Notes: generated by a model from the letters alone, not told the origin. 64,000 nt of DNA from Adiantum capillus-veneris (GCA_014529385.2 CM043959.1:3884358-3948357), one strand, 5' to 3'; positions 21,427 through 32,302 are shown, numbered from the stretch's first letter. Program-made: numbers and translations.

Positions 21427-21666
21427 AATCACCATCAAGAACAGATTTTCGATTCCTAGGATCGATGGTATACTCGACAGGTTACAGGGATTCTCGTGCT
21501 TTAGCAGCATTGACCTGAAGAGTGGATATCATCAGATCCGAATCGCGCCGGGAGATGTCTACAAGACAGCCTTTCGGACTACTTTTGGGTTATTTGAGCT
21601 TTTGGTGATGCCTTTTGGCTTAACCAATGCTCCTGCGACATTTAACCGGATGATGGACAGGATTTT
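21427..21666 (+). pseudogene. Ty3/Gypsy reverse-transcriptase fragment in opposite orientation
   Basis: A stop-free plus-strand stretch reads [20 protein letters not shown], then [26 protein letters not shown] and [20 protein letters not shown]. This is the palm of a Gypsy reverse transcriptase including the catalytic-Asp motif [11 protein letters not shown]. The YIDDIL motif and all flanking domains are missing. It has no ATG. It lies against the 3' LTR terminus of a minus-strand element, and its 3' end is duplicated (21626-21659 and 21670-21703), suggesting a patchwork repair event. Confidence 0.85.
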
Positions 21667-21696
21667 TCAAATGCTCCTGCGACATTTAACCGGATG

Positions 21697-21763
21697 ATGG
21701 ACACGGACACATAGGGTTGGGATGTGTCATGTGACACATAGGGTTGGGATGTGTCACGTGACA
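21697..21763 (-). repeat. Extra copies of the LTR terminus
   Basis: CGGACACATAGGGTTGGGAT and the palindrome TGTCACGTGACA (one copy as TGTCATGTGACA) occur twice more here, ending next to the polypurine tract at 21764-21776. Confidence 0.8.
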
Positions 21764-21921
21764 TCCCCTCCTTTTCAAAGTGAGGTACTGGTACCGAACT
21801 GTATGGCGTCGAGGGAGATCGCCAATAGCATCCGGAATCTTGAAAGGGACGCTTCGCCGGCCCACTCTGATGTGTGGGTCGTGCCGTACTTGAACTTCAT
21901 AAAGGTCTGCAACGCTTGCTT

Positions 21922-22986
21922 CTATGGGCCGCGCCGAAAGCGACACAAAGTCGTTTGAATCTCCTTTCTTGCGTCAACTTCGTCTAGAGATCTGCTTCTT
22001 TCGTCTTCAAGAAATTCCATGGCTGAAAATTCCTGAAACCATCTCCAACACAAAACCATGAACATACCCATTCCATGTAAAGTGAAGGAAAAAAATCTTG
22101 TCTTCTCTAAAGACTGTGTACGCAATGTAGATGAACATAGAGACGGAGTGACAACCCGTTCATCAAACACATGCAAACAATGAGATCGAATCTTTCGCTT
22201 ATGATCGAAAGCAATCAACTGTGGCAATTCACAACGGAAATGCCCATGCTTGGTGCTCATACTTTCATGTGATCTTTCGGAAACTGTGTCATGCCAAGGA
22301 AGAGACATGGAATGTGACTTCCTGACATACAAACTTTTCAGCTTTTCATGAAGAATCCGCATACATTCGTGCTCATCCATGAGAGAAACGTGCTCAACAT
22401 GCAATATGCCATGCCTAGGAAAAGGGATCACATAACGATGCTGACTAAAATACAGGAAACCTTCACAAATGAAACACTCGAACAATGCGTGCGTATCAAT
22501 CATGCGAATACATAACACTTCCTGTGAGGGTTCTTTGGACCAAGGCTCAACAGCCAAGATCGCTTCTTCGGGATCTATCGAATCTTCTTGTGGGGGATCT
22601 GTGGACCTCGACTCGAAAGCCAAGATCGATTCTTGGTGATTGATCAAATCTACAATGAGGTTAGCTTCGCTAGAAAAAGCATCCACTAACACATCATCCT
22701 CGTGAACAATCACATCATCTTCATGCAATTCATCATGCTTGTGAGAAATCACATCTTGATCATGCAAATCATTATGCTTGTCAGTGGCATCCAAATCATC
22801 ATGCTTAGCAATATCATTCAAATCATCATACTTATCTTTGTCATCCAAATCATCATCATGCTTCACACAATCATGCAAATCCTGTGTGTCATGCTTTGGA
22901 GAAGAAGAGACTGAGAGAGTCTCCGTCTCCTGAATCTCTTGCATCTGTGTCGGCACGAGATACAAGAGCCGCAAGCACTCTTGCAT
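21922..22986 (-). CDS. Unknown LTR-element protein with His/Asp-rich repeats (C-terminal part)
   Basis: Open frame of 354 codons. Residues about 30-100 are repeats of the type KHDDLHD/KHDDLND, followed by VISHKHDELHEDD and a VDAFSSEANLIVDLI segment, then acidic repeats (SILAFESRSTD...EAILAVEPWSKEP). The rest is of unknown type with ECFICEGFLYFSQHRYVIPF and HGILHVEHVSLMDEHECMRI. The real N-terminus is in another frame at 23239-22960, so a frameshift near 22.95-22.97 kb breaks it. The same protein start and repeats occur in the plus-strand element at 32.3-33.0 kb. It sits where Gag would be. No protease or RT was seen. I do not recognise a family. Confidence 0.6.
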   Translation of the reverse strand: MQECLRLLYLVPTQMQEIQETETLSVSSSPKHDTQDLHDCVKHDDDLDDKDKYDDLNDIAKHDDLDATDKHNDLHDQDVISHKHDELHEDDVIVHEDDVLVDAFSSEANLIVDLINHQESILAFESRSTDPPQEDSIDPEEAILAVEPWSKEPSQEVLCIRMIDTHALFECFICEGFLYFSQHRYVIPFPRHGILHVEHVSLMDEHECMRILHEKLKSLYVRKSHSMSLPWHDTVSERSHESMSTKHGHFRCELPQLIAFDHKRKIRSHCLHVFDERVVTPSLCSSTLRTQSLEKTRFFSFTLHGMGMFMVLCWRWFQEFSAMEFLEDERSRSLDEVDARKEIQTTLCRFRRGP

Positions 22987-23239
22987 GTGTCCGATCGCGC
23001 CGTTCTTGTCTTGTCTTTCTTTCGGCTTCTCTTTTTGCTTTGTCTTCTGTGTGTCTGCGTTTCATTTCTGCCATTCTTTCCATAAACATCTGCTTTAACT
23101 CCTCCATAGGAGTTAGTGCAATCTTTGTCGTAGATGGGGAAGGGTCCGAAAAACCTCTTGGTGGGGAAAATTCTTCTTCGCCTCTCTCATGCTCATCACC
23201 TCCAAGCGAAGTATCCATTCCGCTTCGAGTGATGATCAT
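22889..23239 (-). CDS. N-terminal part of the same unknown LTR-element protein
   Basis: It starts MIITRSGMDTSLGGDEHERG, continues EEEFSPPRGFSDPSP and ALTPMEELKQMFMERMAEMK, then becomes a Lys/Arg/Glu-rich helix (RRHTEDKAKREAERKTRQER), probably coiled coil. An MxITRSG start is common in plant Gypsy Gag. The frame leaves homology at about codon 90, where the -strand frame of the neighbouring CDS takes over. The plus-strand relative has MVITRSGMDTSHEGSEHGSG at 32303. Confidence 0.6.
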   Translation of the reverse strand: MIITRSGMDTSLGGDEHERGEEEFSPPRGFSDPSPSTTKIALTPMEELKQMFMERMAEMKRRHTEDKAKREAERKTRQERRDRTHARVLAALVSRADTDARDSGDGDSLSLFFSKA

Positions 23240-23730
23240 TCTAAAGTCGTGGGTTCTTGTGGGTTCTTAAGTTCACGAGGAACTTGGGTTCTTGAGGGTC
23301 TTGAGGTTCTTGAGTCTTGAGGGTCGTGGGTTCTTGAGGTCCTTGATTCATGAGAATCTTGAGTTCTTGAGAATCTTGAGGTGTTCTTTCGCTTGCAAAT
23401 CGCGTTGGAGAAGGATCTTCTCTTCACCCGAGTTCTACTCCTTTCTGCGGGCGCACCCCTTGGCGGCTTTGCGCTCACACCAAGGTTGCTTTTTCCCACC
23501 TCACGTCGATTGGCCGGCCGCTAAGTGCACGGTCCGCTCTCAATGAGTGAAAAGAGACACAAGGGGAGGCTAGACAAGCCCTTCTTTCTTGGGATTCCTG
23601 TCACTCTTCAACAAAACACGATTAGGAATCGCCACGCCCGAGTAAACTTGGGTTCGTGCGATTGCAACAAGCAAAAAAATTCTTGTGGTTCTTGTGGTTC
23701 TTTCCTTGAGTAATGCAGAACACTTTTAAA
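23240..23730 (-). other. Leader of the 20.3-24.9 kb element
   Basis: It contains simple repeats of CAAGAACYTCAAGA type (23235-23385 on the minus strand) and a CGGCCGGCCAATCGACGTGA block, both repeated in the plus element at 31.84-32.30 kb. No separate gene is supported. Confidence 0.6.
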
Positions 23731-23743
23731 GCTCTGATACCAA

Positions 23744-24899
23744 TGTAAGGTGCAGCGGAATGAATGTTGTTTTTTTCTCAAGATTAGTGATCTTTATTGC
23801 TCAAGGTTCCTTTTAGTTCTTTAGGGAAAGAGAGATTTCCGTCTTGTAGAGTGCTGTGGTCACAAACAAAGTGAGTGGATATTGTGTGTGCAAGTGAATG
23901 AGACTGAGAGAAGGAGAGAGAAGAGATACGACACCGAGAGGTTGTAAAACCCTCCTCCGAAGGCCCCACTCTCGTCGGCGAGAGTGGTCTACTTTGATTG
24001 CACAAAGGTGTACAATGCGAATGCAATGGACTGATGCAATGGAACTATGCCAATGACGACGACGGTGATGACGACGGCGACTTCGTGGCTGAAATCTGTA
24101 GGCTTCTAATCGCTGAATCCGGGGACTATTTCGGTGGCTGAAAATGACTGTTTTGGCTGCGTTTTTATGGCTGAAAATGGGGGAACGTCTGCAACCAACT
24201 TGGGATGATTCTGCTACTGAGTCACAGGCTGAAAACCTGCGTTTTCTGCAAGGCTGAACTGCAGATTCCCTAGCGTTAGTGTTTGGGTTGAAAAACGCTG
24301 GAAAGGGGCTGAAGTCTGCTGGCGTTAGTGATGTCAAAAATGCTGATGGTATTCTTGAGGAATATGCTGGCGATGCCAGGAATCTGCAACCGCTATAGTG
24401 CTGGTGATCGATGGCGAAGGCCTGCTGTTGTAGGAAACGCCAGAGGCGAGGGGGAGATGCAAAACACTAGAGGGTCATGAGGGGGGGGGGAGGTACTGCT
24501 GAGAAGTTGCTTGTTGAGCGGGAAGCTCCTGCTGCCTCTTCTTCCATAAAGTGCTAACTTGGGTTTGCTTATATATTAACTTAGCAAAATTGCCCTACCT
24601 ACTTTTGTTGGAAAGTCACTTAAAAATAATAAGTGAAAATACCAATAAATAGGAAAATAGGCTAAATGCACTGGGAAATTCCCCTAACTGATGCTAATGG
24701 ATTCTGATGGGAATTCCGATGATCATGCCGTGTGCAACCGGAGGATATGCATCTATGCTAAGTGACTGGACATGCACGGTCTACGAATAGACTCACAAAG
24801 TGCCAGATCACTGCTAATCTAGACTTGACTGAACTGACTGAACCCTGTTGTGGTGTAGCTTGTCCACTGACACATAGGGTTGGGATGTGTCACGTGACA
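23744..24899 (-). repeat. 5' LTR of the 20.3-24.9 kb element
   Basis: Starts (minus) TGTCACGTGACACATCCCAA and ends CCTTACA against the primer site. A run of nine or ten G at 24482-24491 and a TATA-like TATATAAG (about 24570, minus) are present. Confidence 0.9.
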
Positions 24900-25089
24900 A
24901 CAATGGTTGAACTTGGAAGAGAGTTGCACTGGATCAAGGTTAGATGACTACACCATGTTCCTAAGACTCCCCCAATTGAAGCAGACGGCTAGGAAGGTTG
25001 CCGGTTAGAGGCTCTTGCACTTGTTGGTGTTGGAGGAGGGAGCACCACCTGGGGCATCAGAGGAGGTAACATGTAGTTCAAAAATTTTA
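24900..25089. other. Unassigned spacer
   Basis: Nothing recognised; it flanks the LTR without an evident target duplication. Confidence 0.3.
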
Positions 25090-25521
25090 TATACCTAGAT
25101 GAATCCAGGGTAAGCCCAGATTCACCCTTAAAGGGAAGTGCAAGGTATAGACCCATGGTAGTCACCCACAAGACAATATAACCATCAGCTCCATCATGCA
25201 TAGTATTGACTAAATACCACGACATCCCCACTAACGTCGTCAGTGCCCAATAGTGGGTGTAGAACTAGGTACTAACATATGCTCCCAAACACAACACACA
25301 CCACACGCACACGCACATGAGCATACATCAACACAAAGTTCAACGTACTGAGTTTCTGTCATGACTCCGGAAATCAAGGGCAGACTCAGCCATAATGAAG
25401 CCTAGCACTAAAAGAAGCATTAAATCGAAAAAATTAGCACAAAAATGAGGTAGTTGATAGGGCATACGCACCACAAAAGATAGAAAGAATTAGCACAATA
25501 TCAACTGGTCGTAACTCGGAC
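25090..25521 (-). repeat. 432-bp repeat, copy 1
   Basis: Nearly identical to 25570-26000, with a 48-bp different spacer. On the minus strand it has an open segment GMSWYLVNTMHDGADGYIVL followed by WVTTMGLYLALPFKGESGL, ending at CATCTAG/GTATAT, which looks like an exon end with donor. A hydrophobic frame also occurs (LMLLLVLGFIMAESALISGV). It may be a captured gene piece, but no family is recognised. Confidence 0.8.
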
Positions 25522-25569
25522 GAAAACTTCACAATGTGAAGTCTGCATGTCCGCTATACGACTAAAAAA

Positions 25570-26000
25570 TATACCTAGATGAATCCAGGGTAAGCCCAGA
25601 TTCACCCTTAAAGGGAAGTGCAAGGTATAGACCCATGGTAGTCACCCACAAGACAATATAACCATCAGCTCCATCATGCATAGTATTGACTAAATACCAC
25701 AACATCCCCACTAACGTCGTCAGTGCCCAATAGTGGGTGTAGAACTAGGTACTAACATATGCTCCCAAACACAACACACACCACACGCACACGCACATGA
25801 GCATACATCAACACAAAGTTCAGCGTACTGAGTTTCTGTCATGACTCCGGAGATAAGGGCAGACTCAGCCATAATGAAGCCTAGCACTAAAAGAAGCATT
25901 AAATCGAAAAAATTAGCACAAAAATGAGGTAGTTGATAGGGCATACGCACCACAAAAGATAGAAAGAATTAGCACAATATCAACTGGTCGTAACTCGGAC
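25570..26000 (-). repeat. 432-bp repeat, copy 2
   Basis: Differs from copy 1 by about three substitutions (for example CCACGACA to CCACAACA) and one deleted base near 25852. The same minus-strand open segments are kept. It lies directly inside the internal sequence after the 26.18-26.89 kb LTR. Confidence 0.85.
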
Positions 26001-26163
26001 CCTGGAAACTTTGCAGCATCAGAAGATTCTATTGGGGATGCCACAAAATTATGCCGTGAAGCTCGTCGAGAAGAAACTGTAAGTACTTTGACGAATCCAT
26101 ACATGCCATGATGCTCTATCTGTTCTTGGTAGGACCTTTATGCTTTAAGAAAAGCGCATTGAA
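26001..26163 (-). other. Start of a Gypsy internal region
   Basis: A short stretch after the primer-like site; a 63-codon frame (26104-25913) begins MYGFVKVLTVSSRRASR and runs into repeat copy 2. No known domain. Confidence 0.3.
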
Positions 26164-26175
26164 GCTCTCATACCA
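26164..26175 (-). other. Primer-binding-site-like sequence
   Basis: The minus strand has TGGTATGAGAGC, one mismatch from the usual site, one base from the LTR end. Confidence 0.6.
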
Positions 26176-26176
26176 T

Positions 26177-26894
26177 TGAAACGGAAAGGCACCACGTGCC
26201 AACGGAAAAGAAGACTAAACAAACTTATAAGCACTTCAATAACAATTGAACTAAAAGAGAGATGCAAGACACACGAGACGTGGAGTGGCGGAGTTCCATC
26301 CCAAAAGAGCACTCGCCCCAAACACTGGCGCCCCTTTCACTATTTCTTTATATTGCTTCAACCCAATACAACGCCAGTATTCTTTGCTTTGCACCTCCAC
26401 GCGGGAGCGTGCCAGAGTACGAGTCCTTGGCACATATTAAAAGACCCTTAGGCATGAAAAGCAGTACACATGAAAAGCATAAAAGCATCTGGTCTCCAAA
26501 AGTAAGCAGCACCAAAATTTGGGAATTTCATACACTACCATGTCAACACCTATCAGAGTAAAACGCGGAATCTGTCGTACAGTGCAACATCAATCAGTCA
26601 ACGTAAATTGCAAGGATCCGTACTGCAACTTTCGCGTAAGCAATCTTTTACAATAGTCTTTTGTGTGTGCTGATCCTACTTTACTTTACTATAAGCCTTA
26701 GAAACTTGGGCCCCATCGGACGGGGTCCCATATGTTGGTGGAAACTCATGTAATAATTTGTCCAGCTCGGCGAGGATCTATAAGTTGGCGAGAACTTCTG
26801 CTTCTTCTATTGCTTCTAGGGTTTTAGGCCCTCGGCAAGGATTTGCAAGTTGGCTCAGGTCTTCGGTGGCTTGACATCTCAGTGGTTTGTGACA
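26177..26894 (-). repeat. Gypsy LTR
   Basis: Minus strand TGTCACAAACCACTGAGATG to CCGTTTCA. Parts match 18.06-18.24 kb and the 3' half of the 1.63-2.48 kb LTR (CACTCGCCCCAAA, GCGCCCCTTTC). It stands downstream of a Gypsy pol relic (as a 3' LTR) but is also followed by a primer-like site (as a 5' LTR). Confidence 0.7.
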
Positions 26895-26959
26895 ATCGTG
26901 TCAGCTTACCTTTCACTTTCCTTTCCTTGAGCCAAGACCTGTTCAAGAATGAGTATCTC

Positions 26960-29285
26960 TTCCGTCTCTTCCACTTCTGGTTGCTTGTATGGCTTCATGT
27001 CCACTGCACTTCACCTTTAAAAGGTCTCAATAGACTCACAAGAAATGCGTTGTGAATCTTCCAACTATTTGGTAACCTCTGTCTAAAGGATACATCATTT
27101 ATCTTCTCCTGTATCTCGAAAGGTCCATAGTATCGCATACTTAGCTTTGGAAAAAAGCCTCTCCTTACCCTTCTGATTTTGTAATCGTGCTTTGTTAAGC
27201 CTGAGTAGCACCCAATCATCTTCCTTCAGCTACAAGTCACGTCGATGCTTGTCAACTGCCTTCTTATGCCGTGCTTGATACTTCTCCAAAGCAAAAGTTC
27301 CATCGGTAGAGGTAGATAATAGAGAATCATCAAGAATGTACCTAGATGAATCCAAGATAAGCCCAGATTCACCTTAAAGGAAAGTGCAAGGTATAGACCC
27401 ATGGTAGTCACCCACAAGACAATATAACCATCAGCTCCATCATGAATAGTATTGACTAAATACCACGACATCCCCACTAACGTCGTCAATGCCCAATAGT
27501 GGGTGTAGAACTAGGTACCAACATATGCTCCCAACCACAACACACACCACACGCACACACACATGAGCATACATCGACACAAAGTTCAGCGTATTGAGTT
27601 TTTGTCATGACTCCGGAGATCAAGAATGTGTTGTGAATCGCGTACATACTTCTACCTTGGCAAAATGCAACGTCTAGATCCTGTGTATACTGATCTGCTT
27701 CAAAAATCTTATCTTTGGTGCTCAGAATGGGTGGACCTTTTTGACGCCCTCAATAATCTCAAATGGTGCCTTCCTCGTAGACGTGTGAACCGTGTTGTTG
27801 TAAGCAAACTCCACTAAGGGCAAAAACTTTTCCACTAAGTCTTCTCATCAGAGATGTATCACTTTAACAAGTCTAAAACCACCGAATTGGCTATCTCCGA
27901 CTGCCCATCAGTGGATGAAACGAGGACAAGAATATAAATCGTGTGCTTATATTCTCCCATATTGCTCTCCAAAACAAACTCATGAAGCGGGGATCTCTAT
28001 CTAAAACTATAGATTCAAGCATACCATGTAATCTAAAATCTATGAAACAAAGAGCTTAGCCAAATAGTCAGCTTTTACAATCTTCTTAACCGAAATAAAA
28101 TGGGTCTGTTTTTTGAAGCGGTCAATGATTGTCTAGATGCCATCATGCCCCTTTGGAAGATCAAAAATAAAGTCCATTGCTATACTCTCCCAAGGTCGGT
28201 TAGGAATGGGTAAAGGTTGTAGTAAACCAAGGCCTTGTGTCTGTCACACTTGACCTTCTGACACACTAAACAACTCCGAACAAACTCCTCCACATCCTTT
28301 TTGAGCATTGGCCAATAGAAATATTTTTCAACACCTTTCAAGGTGCTTTCGATGCCTCTATGGCCAGCATCAGCTGGATTATGGCACTCTATCAAGACCG
28401 TGTTCCGCAACCTGTGAGTAACACACGGCATTGTCTTCCGCATCAAATAACCTTCCTTTAGAGCATAGCCTGCAACTGTCTCCCCACTTTGCAACAGGTC
28501 AAAGATGTGTAACTCTGGATCTGTGGCGTACTGATCAATCATATCTTCGAAGTTTTGATGATTGCCAAAATAGCCAATATCTATGGCTTTCGAGACAAAG
28601 CATCTACCACCAAGTTACTGTGACAAAATGTTTGTCCATCTCATCTGCTTATCCGAAAGTTGCTTCCGAGACGAGAAGATCTCAAACTCTGGTGATAAGT
28701 GAACACTATAAAGTCTGCTCCGGTAGAAAATGGTGCCACTGAGGAGAGCATATGTGACTGCCAATAGCTCCTTCTCGTAGGTCTGTGTCAACCGCTTTGG
28801 TCGTAAGAACATTCTACTTTCATAAGCTACAACATGGCCCTCCTACATTAAGACCGCCCCCACACTGTGTCCACACGCATCACAGTAAACCTCAAATTGT
28901 TTCTGCAAATCTAGTAGAATCAACACAGGACCAGTTGTCAATTTTTTTTTAAGAGTCTTAAAGGCTGCAATTTCTGATAGATCATAGCCCCAAGCAAAGG
29001 GAACTCCTTTCTGAGTCAAAGTGTGTAGGGAAGAAGCAATCTCCGCAATCTTTCATACGAACCGCCAATTGTACGAACATAAGGCCAAGAAGTTGCGAAC
29101 TTCATGTACACTTTTCAAATCTGGTCAATCTCTAACAGTTTCGCCTTTGGTCGGGTCCATCTTTACACCCTTTGAAGAGACGATGTGTCCCAGAAAAAGT
29201 GTCTCTGGCAAGAAAAACTCGCTCTTTTTCTCATCGGTGTTCGGGAAAGGTGCCTCAACTTAGCCTTGAGCCGGTTAAAAATCAA
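26960..29285 (-). pseudogene. Ty3/Gypsy pol relic: RT end, RNase H, integrase, C-terminal region
   Basis: Order on the minus strand, from 29.28 kb: ETLFLGHIVSSKGVKMDPTK (RT thumb), a GVPFAWGYD linker and VYCDACGHSVGAVLM (RNase H start). Then come PKRLTQTYEKELLAVTYALL and QLSDKQMRW (RNase H), followed by HNPADAGHRGIESTL and FYWPMLKKDVEEFVRSCLVC (HHCC zinc domain). Next is a decayed integrase core with EFAYNNTVHTSTRKAPFEI, and last KLSMRYYGPFEIQEKINDVS with AFLVSLLRPFKGEV. RT palm, protease and Gag are missing. At least ten stops or frameshifts occur. The core is interrupted at 27339-27624 by a third copy of the 432-bp repeat. Confidence 0.85.
27339..27624 (-). repeat. 432-bp repeat, copy 3 (about 285 bp), inserted in integrase relic
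   Basis: It matches the first two-thirds of copies 1 and 2. CAAGAATG stands directly before it (27331-27338) and after its end (27621-27628), with ATCAAGAATG shared if two bases of the repeat end are counted. The integrase relic reads through if the insert is removed. Confidence 0.85.
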
Positions 29286-29529
29286 GATTAGCCGGTTGCA
29301 AATAATCGGAAAAAAAACCGTTAACATATACTAGAGAACAGTTGAAAAATCCTGCCATCAAACAGTGCACCACCCTTACCCAACACTACACCAATGCTGC
29401 TACAGATCTCGGATATATGTGGATGAACCTCTAGCAATAGGCATGTAGTGCCGAATGTATTATGCCTATTCTCAACTAGAATGGGGGCAGGGCCCAACAG
29501 GCAGCCCCTAGACTACCATACCTATGGGA
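29286..29529. other. Unassigned spacer
   Basis: No gene. A short AGCCGGTTAAAA/AGCCGGTTGCAA repeat lies at 29267-29302. It was part of the target of the element at 29535. Confidence 0.3.
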
Positions 29530-29805
29530 GGTGGTGTTAGTTTAGGCATCTCAAGTGAACTGCCAGTGTGAACCTTGTATTTATTTTGGCTTTTAGGGAT
29601 TTATTTCACTTATTTGTCAAAGTCTGGGTAGGGCAAATTACTGAGGTTTCTACATAAGAAACCCTCAGCCCCTATTGTATTATCATCAAATATCTCATTG
29701 CCTTGGTTGATTGGTTCAGTGCATCTCTCTCTTTCTCTCTCCCCCGTGCTTTCTCACCTTGGTCTACACGCTTCCGCATCGCCGACTTTGACATGGTATC
29801 AGAGC

Positions 29806-30780
29806 AGCGCGACTGAAGACCTTGGGCGGAGCAAAGGGACCCAGAGGAGAAGAAGAAGCCCTCGCCAACGAAAATGCCCTGCTGCCCTGGCGTTTTTTAA
29901 AATACCCTGCTGCCTGGCGTTTCTGAAACGCTGCCCTGCCTTGCCCTCTTCCCTGCGCAGAAACCTGCCCTGCTAGCCTGGCCTTCTGAAACGCAAAGAG
30001 AACGCCCTGCTGCCTGTTCTGCCCGCCTGCACAAAGTTCTGCCCGGCTACCTAGCGTTTTGAAAACACACCCAATTGCCCCCACTCTGCTGCACTGGCGT
30101 TTTTGAAAAAGCACCCCCCTGCTGCCTGTTTTTCAGCAGTGATTCCCCCGGCTGAATTGGAAGGCGAGTGCAGCAAGTGCAGAGGAGGTGGAGGAGGTGG
30201 CAGAGGTGCGAGGCTTTGCGGCGGTCGTGGCGCGGCAAAGAGGGATCTGTTGGAGCGACTTGGGAAGAGCAGCAAAAGAGGGTATGGACAACCAACTAAA
30301 AGCTATGGAGAGCAGATCAGCCTTCGAGTCAGCGGCCTATGCACCGGCACAGTTCTCAAGGAGACCACCCAATTGTTTGGCTCCACATTGTGAAGTCAAA
30401 GGCAAATGGGCGAGTTTGATTGAGGATGACGGCATCGGCAAGCTTGACACGGATGGCAGTACCAGTACTCAGTTAGCTGCCTCGGTACCCGGGAGGTACG
30501 ACCACAATTATTGTGATTCGTCGCTTTGTTTGGCTTAAGAGTTGGAAGCTAAAGGCAAAAGCAAGAATTCAATTGAAGACAAAGTCAAAGGCAAGCTTGA
30601 CAGAGACTACGGTAATAAAGGTTTGACAGAGAAGATCGGCATGGCACACGTGGTGGTGGCCACAATGGCCTCGACGTCTGATTTTTAGTCGAAGAGCAGG
30701 TGTCACCACTAGCTTCAGCCAGAGAGAGGCTTGAGAGTGGCAGAGAAGGGCAGACAGTGCTCCCTATGATTGATTTGGAC
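29806..30780 (+). other. Internal region of outer element, unknown coding content
   Basis: It contains four or more repeats of CCTGCTGCCYTGGCGTTTTT type at 29880-30130. It then has open stretches such as a Gly-rich GGGGGGRGARL (about 30180) and MDNQLKAMESRSAFESAAYA (30284). The frame before the nested insertion, ending PMIDLDPC, continues after it as VGVQVIGVWTRRSQ (33808), so the sequence was read as one unit before insertion. No family is recognised; a captured host fragment is possible. Confidence 0.45.
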
Positions 30781-30785
30781 CCTTG

Positions 30786-31838
30786 TGTCACGTGACACAT
30801 CCAACCCTATGTATCCATGGACAAGCTACAGCCTGACCAGGGTTCAGTTCAGTCAAGTCAGTCTAGAATAGGAAGTGATCTGGCACTTTTCTGAGTCTGT
30901 TCGCAAACCGTGCATGTCCAGACACTTAGATTAGATGCATATCCTCTGGTTGCACACAACATGACCATCAGATTCTAGTCAAATCCCATCAGTAGCATTT
31001 TTACAGTGCATAGACCTACTTTCCCTATTTTTGACATTTTTCACTTATTATTTTAAAGTGACTTTTGTTGGAAAGTAGGTAGGGCAATTTTGCTAAGTTT
31101 GTATATAAGCAAACCTAGCGCTAGCACTTTCTGGCAGAAGAGGTAGCAGGAGCACTCGCTCAACAGGCAACTTCTCAACAGAACCCCCAAGAGGCCTAGC
31201 GTTTTTACATCACAGCAGAAGGCTAGCGTTTTTAAACCAGATCATCCAACGTTTTTGCTCTTGTAGATTCCTGGCGATAGTAGACCAAGCAAAAACCCCA
31301 ACGTTAGCAGATTCTCCACAGCAAGACCATTTTCAACCCTAGCGTTTTTGCATCTGCAAGGCACTTCAACGTTTTTGCAGATCTTCACGACGGAATCCCC
31401 ACAAGCATCAGTGTTTTTAGTTTTCAACGTGTCGTCGTCGCATCGTCGTCACCGACATAGAGTCATAATTCAGCAGATAATATTTGCAAATTTCAGCCAT
31501 TAGCATTTTCAGTTTTCAGCCCTCGTCGACGTCCTCATCGCCGTCGACATCGTCGGCAAGTCCAAGCATTGTAGAGATTTGTGCAATCAATAGTAGACCG
31601 CTCTCGCCATAGAGAGTGGGGCCTTCGGAGGAGGGTGTTGACAACATTCTGGTGTCGTATTCTCTTCTCTATCTTCCAGTCTCATGCACTTTTAGTCAGT
31701 GTCATTCACTTTGTGTCCATTGCACTCTCTCACTAAAAGAACGGAAGGCTCCCCCTTTCCTAAGTAAAAGGAACCTTGAGCACAGTTCGGAGCACTCATC
31801 TTTAGCAAAGTTCAACATTCATTCCACTGCACCTTACA
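30786..31838 (+). repeat. 5' LTR of nested element
   Basis: TGTCACGTGACACATCCAAC to CACCTTACA, with TATA-like GTATATAAG at about 31101. It matches the solo LTR at 7.85-9.03 kb in order, with diverged 3' half. Confidence 0.9.
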
Positions 31839-32302
31839 TTGGTATCAGAGCTTTGGCAGTGTTCTCTATCACTGAAGGAAAGAACCACAAGAACCACAAA
31901 TTTTTTTTTGCTTGTTGCGGTCGCACGTAACCCAAGACTTCTTGGGCGTGTCGATTTCTAATCGTGTTTTTGAAGAAAGACAGGAAACCCAAGAAAGAAG
32001 GGCTTGTCCACCCTCCCCTTGTGCCTCTTTTCACTCATTGAGAGCGGACCGTGCACTTAGCGGCCGGCCAATCGACGTGAGGTGGGAAAAAGGAACCTTG
32101 ATGTGAGCGCAAGGCCGCCAAGGGGTGCGCCCGCGGAAAAGAGCAGAACTCGGGTGAAGAGAAGATCCTTCTCTAACACAGATTGCAAGCGAAAGAAGAA
32201 CCGCAAGAACCTCAAGACCCTCAAGAACCGCAAGAACCTCGAGAACTTAAGAACCTCGAGAACTTAAGAACCCAAGACCACAAGAACCCACGACTTCAGT
32301 GA

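Larger units (their letters stand above)
20271..24899 (-). mobile_element. LTR element of the TGTCACGTGACA family, minus orientation
   Basis: The 5' LTR is 23744-24899, followed by primer site TTGGTATCAGAGC (23731-23743). The 3' LTR is 20271-21414, with a second displaced LTR terminus at 21752-21763 next to a polypurine tract (minus AAAAGGAGGGGA). The two LTRs differ mainly by small indels (a GAGA unit, a 14-bp block), so insertion is fairly recent. The internal part encodes an unknown His/Asp-rich protein and no pol, so it is probably non-autonomous. Outer 5-mers are ACAGC and ACAAT, not a clear target duplication. A foreign Gypsy RT fragment sits in the 3' LTR end. Confidence 0.85.

Noticed and set aside
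23813-24337. 174-codon minus frame and its 111-codon twin at 20518-20853
   Set aside because: Both lie wholly within LTR copies; the shared reading comes from the duplicated LTR, not from a gene.
24900-24904. Target duplication for the 20.3-24.9 kb element
   Set aside because: Flanking 5-mers ACAGC and ACAAT agree at only three positions, so I do not claim a duplication.
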